A stretch of 14,367 nucleotides of DNA from SZUA-430 sp044375275 (GTDB lineage: Bacteria; Pseudomonadota; Alphaproteobacteria; Micropepsales; Micropepsaceae). Shown piece by piece: positions 14,366 to 14,367 of the stretch (positions within the stretch are counted from its first letter, which is position 1; each line of letters starts with the position of its first letter). A program made the translations under genes and the position numbers. Below the pieces are notes generated by a model. It searched no databases. It saw only the letters and a program-made list of their open reading frames with translations, and was not told the origin of the DNA. The stretch lies in contig JBILMZ010000072.1 of the NCBI GenBank assembly GCA_044375275.1, forward strand, positions 1-14,367, written 5' to 3'.

Positions 14366-14367
14366 AG

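Overview
The window is moderately GC-rich and its gene content suggests an alphaproteobacterium, most likely a Hyphomonadaceae/Caulobacterales-type marine bacterium. The lineage is an inference from gene combinations (ArnT-like GT39 proteins with a GT2 and a small LAB_N membrane protein; KamA with an ATP-grasp ligase; a DUF4282 protein) and no marker gene is present to prove it. All 12 protein genes look intact. I see no rRNA, tRNA, CRISPR array, transposase or phage gene.

Layout. Positions 1-235 hold a cluster of structured palindromic repeats: three copies of one two-hairpin element in +,-,+ orientation. A candidate promoter follows, then acetyl-CoA synthetase (acs, 324-2258) and an FAD-dependent oxidoreductase of the geranylgeranyl-reductase type (2415-3548), both on +. 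A small DUF4282 membrane protein (3545-3826, -) converges on the oxidoreductase, the two stop codons sharing a CTAG. Next come a CorA-type Mg2+ channel (4096-5079, +) and an EamA/DMT exporter (5070-6005, +) that overlaps it.

A tight minus-strand operon follows: kamA (7475-8845), an ATP-grasp ligase resembling D-Ala-D-Ala ligase (6488-7474) and a GNAT acetyltransferase (6015-6491), joined with 0-4 nt junctions and preceded by a good sigma70-like promoter near 8927-8955. KamA keeps the residues that mark a lysine 2,3-aminomutase. The simplest reading is a route from lysine to beta-lysine and on to an acetylated and/or amide-linked product. This is the best candidate here for an undescribed pathway.

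A 437-bp relatively AT-rich gap (8846-9282) separates this operon from a divergent glycan locus. Two translationally coupled GT39/ArnT-like membrane glycosyltransferases (9283-12476, -) face a GT2 polyprenyl-phosphate glycosyltransferase (12777-13514, +), a LAB_N-domain membrane protein (13520-13828, +) and a four-helix membrane protein of unknown family (13919-14365, +). The likely job is to load a sugar onto a polyprenyl phosphate in the cytoplasm, present it across the inner membrane, and transfer it in the periplasm to lipid A, core or another acceptor. The 300-bp divergent intergenic region carries two clean inverted repeats that could be operators.
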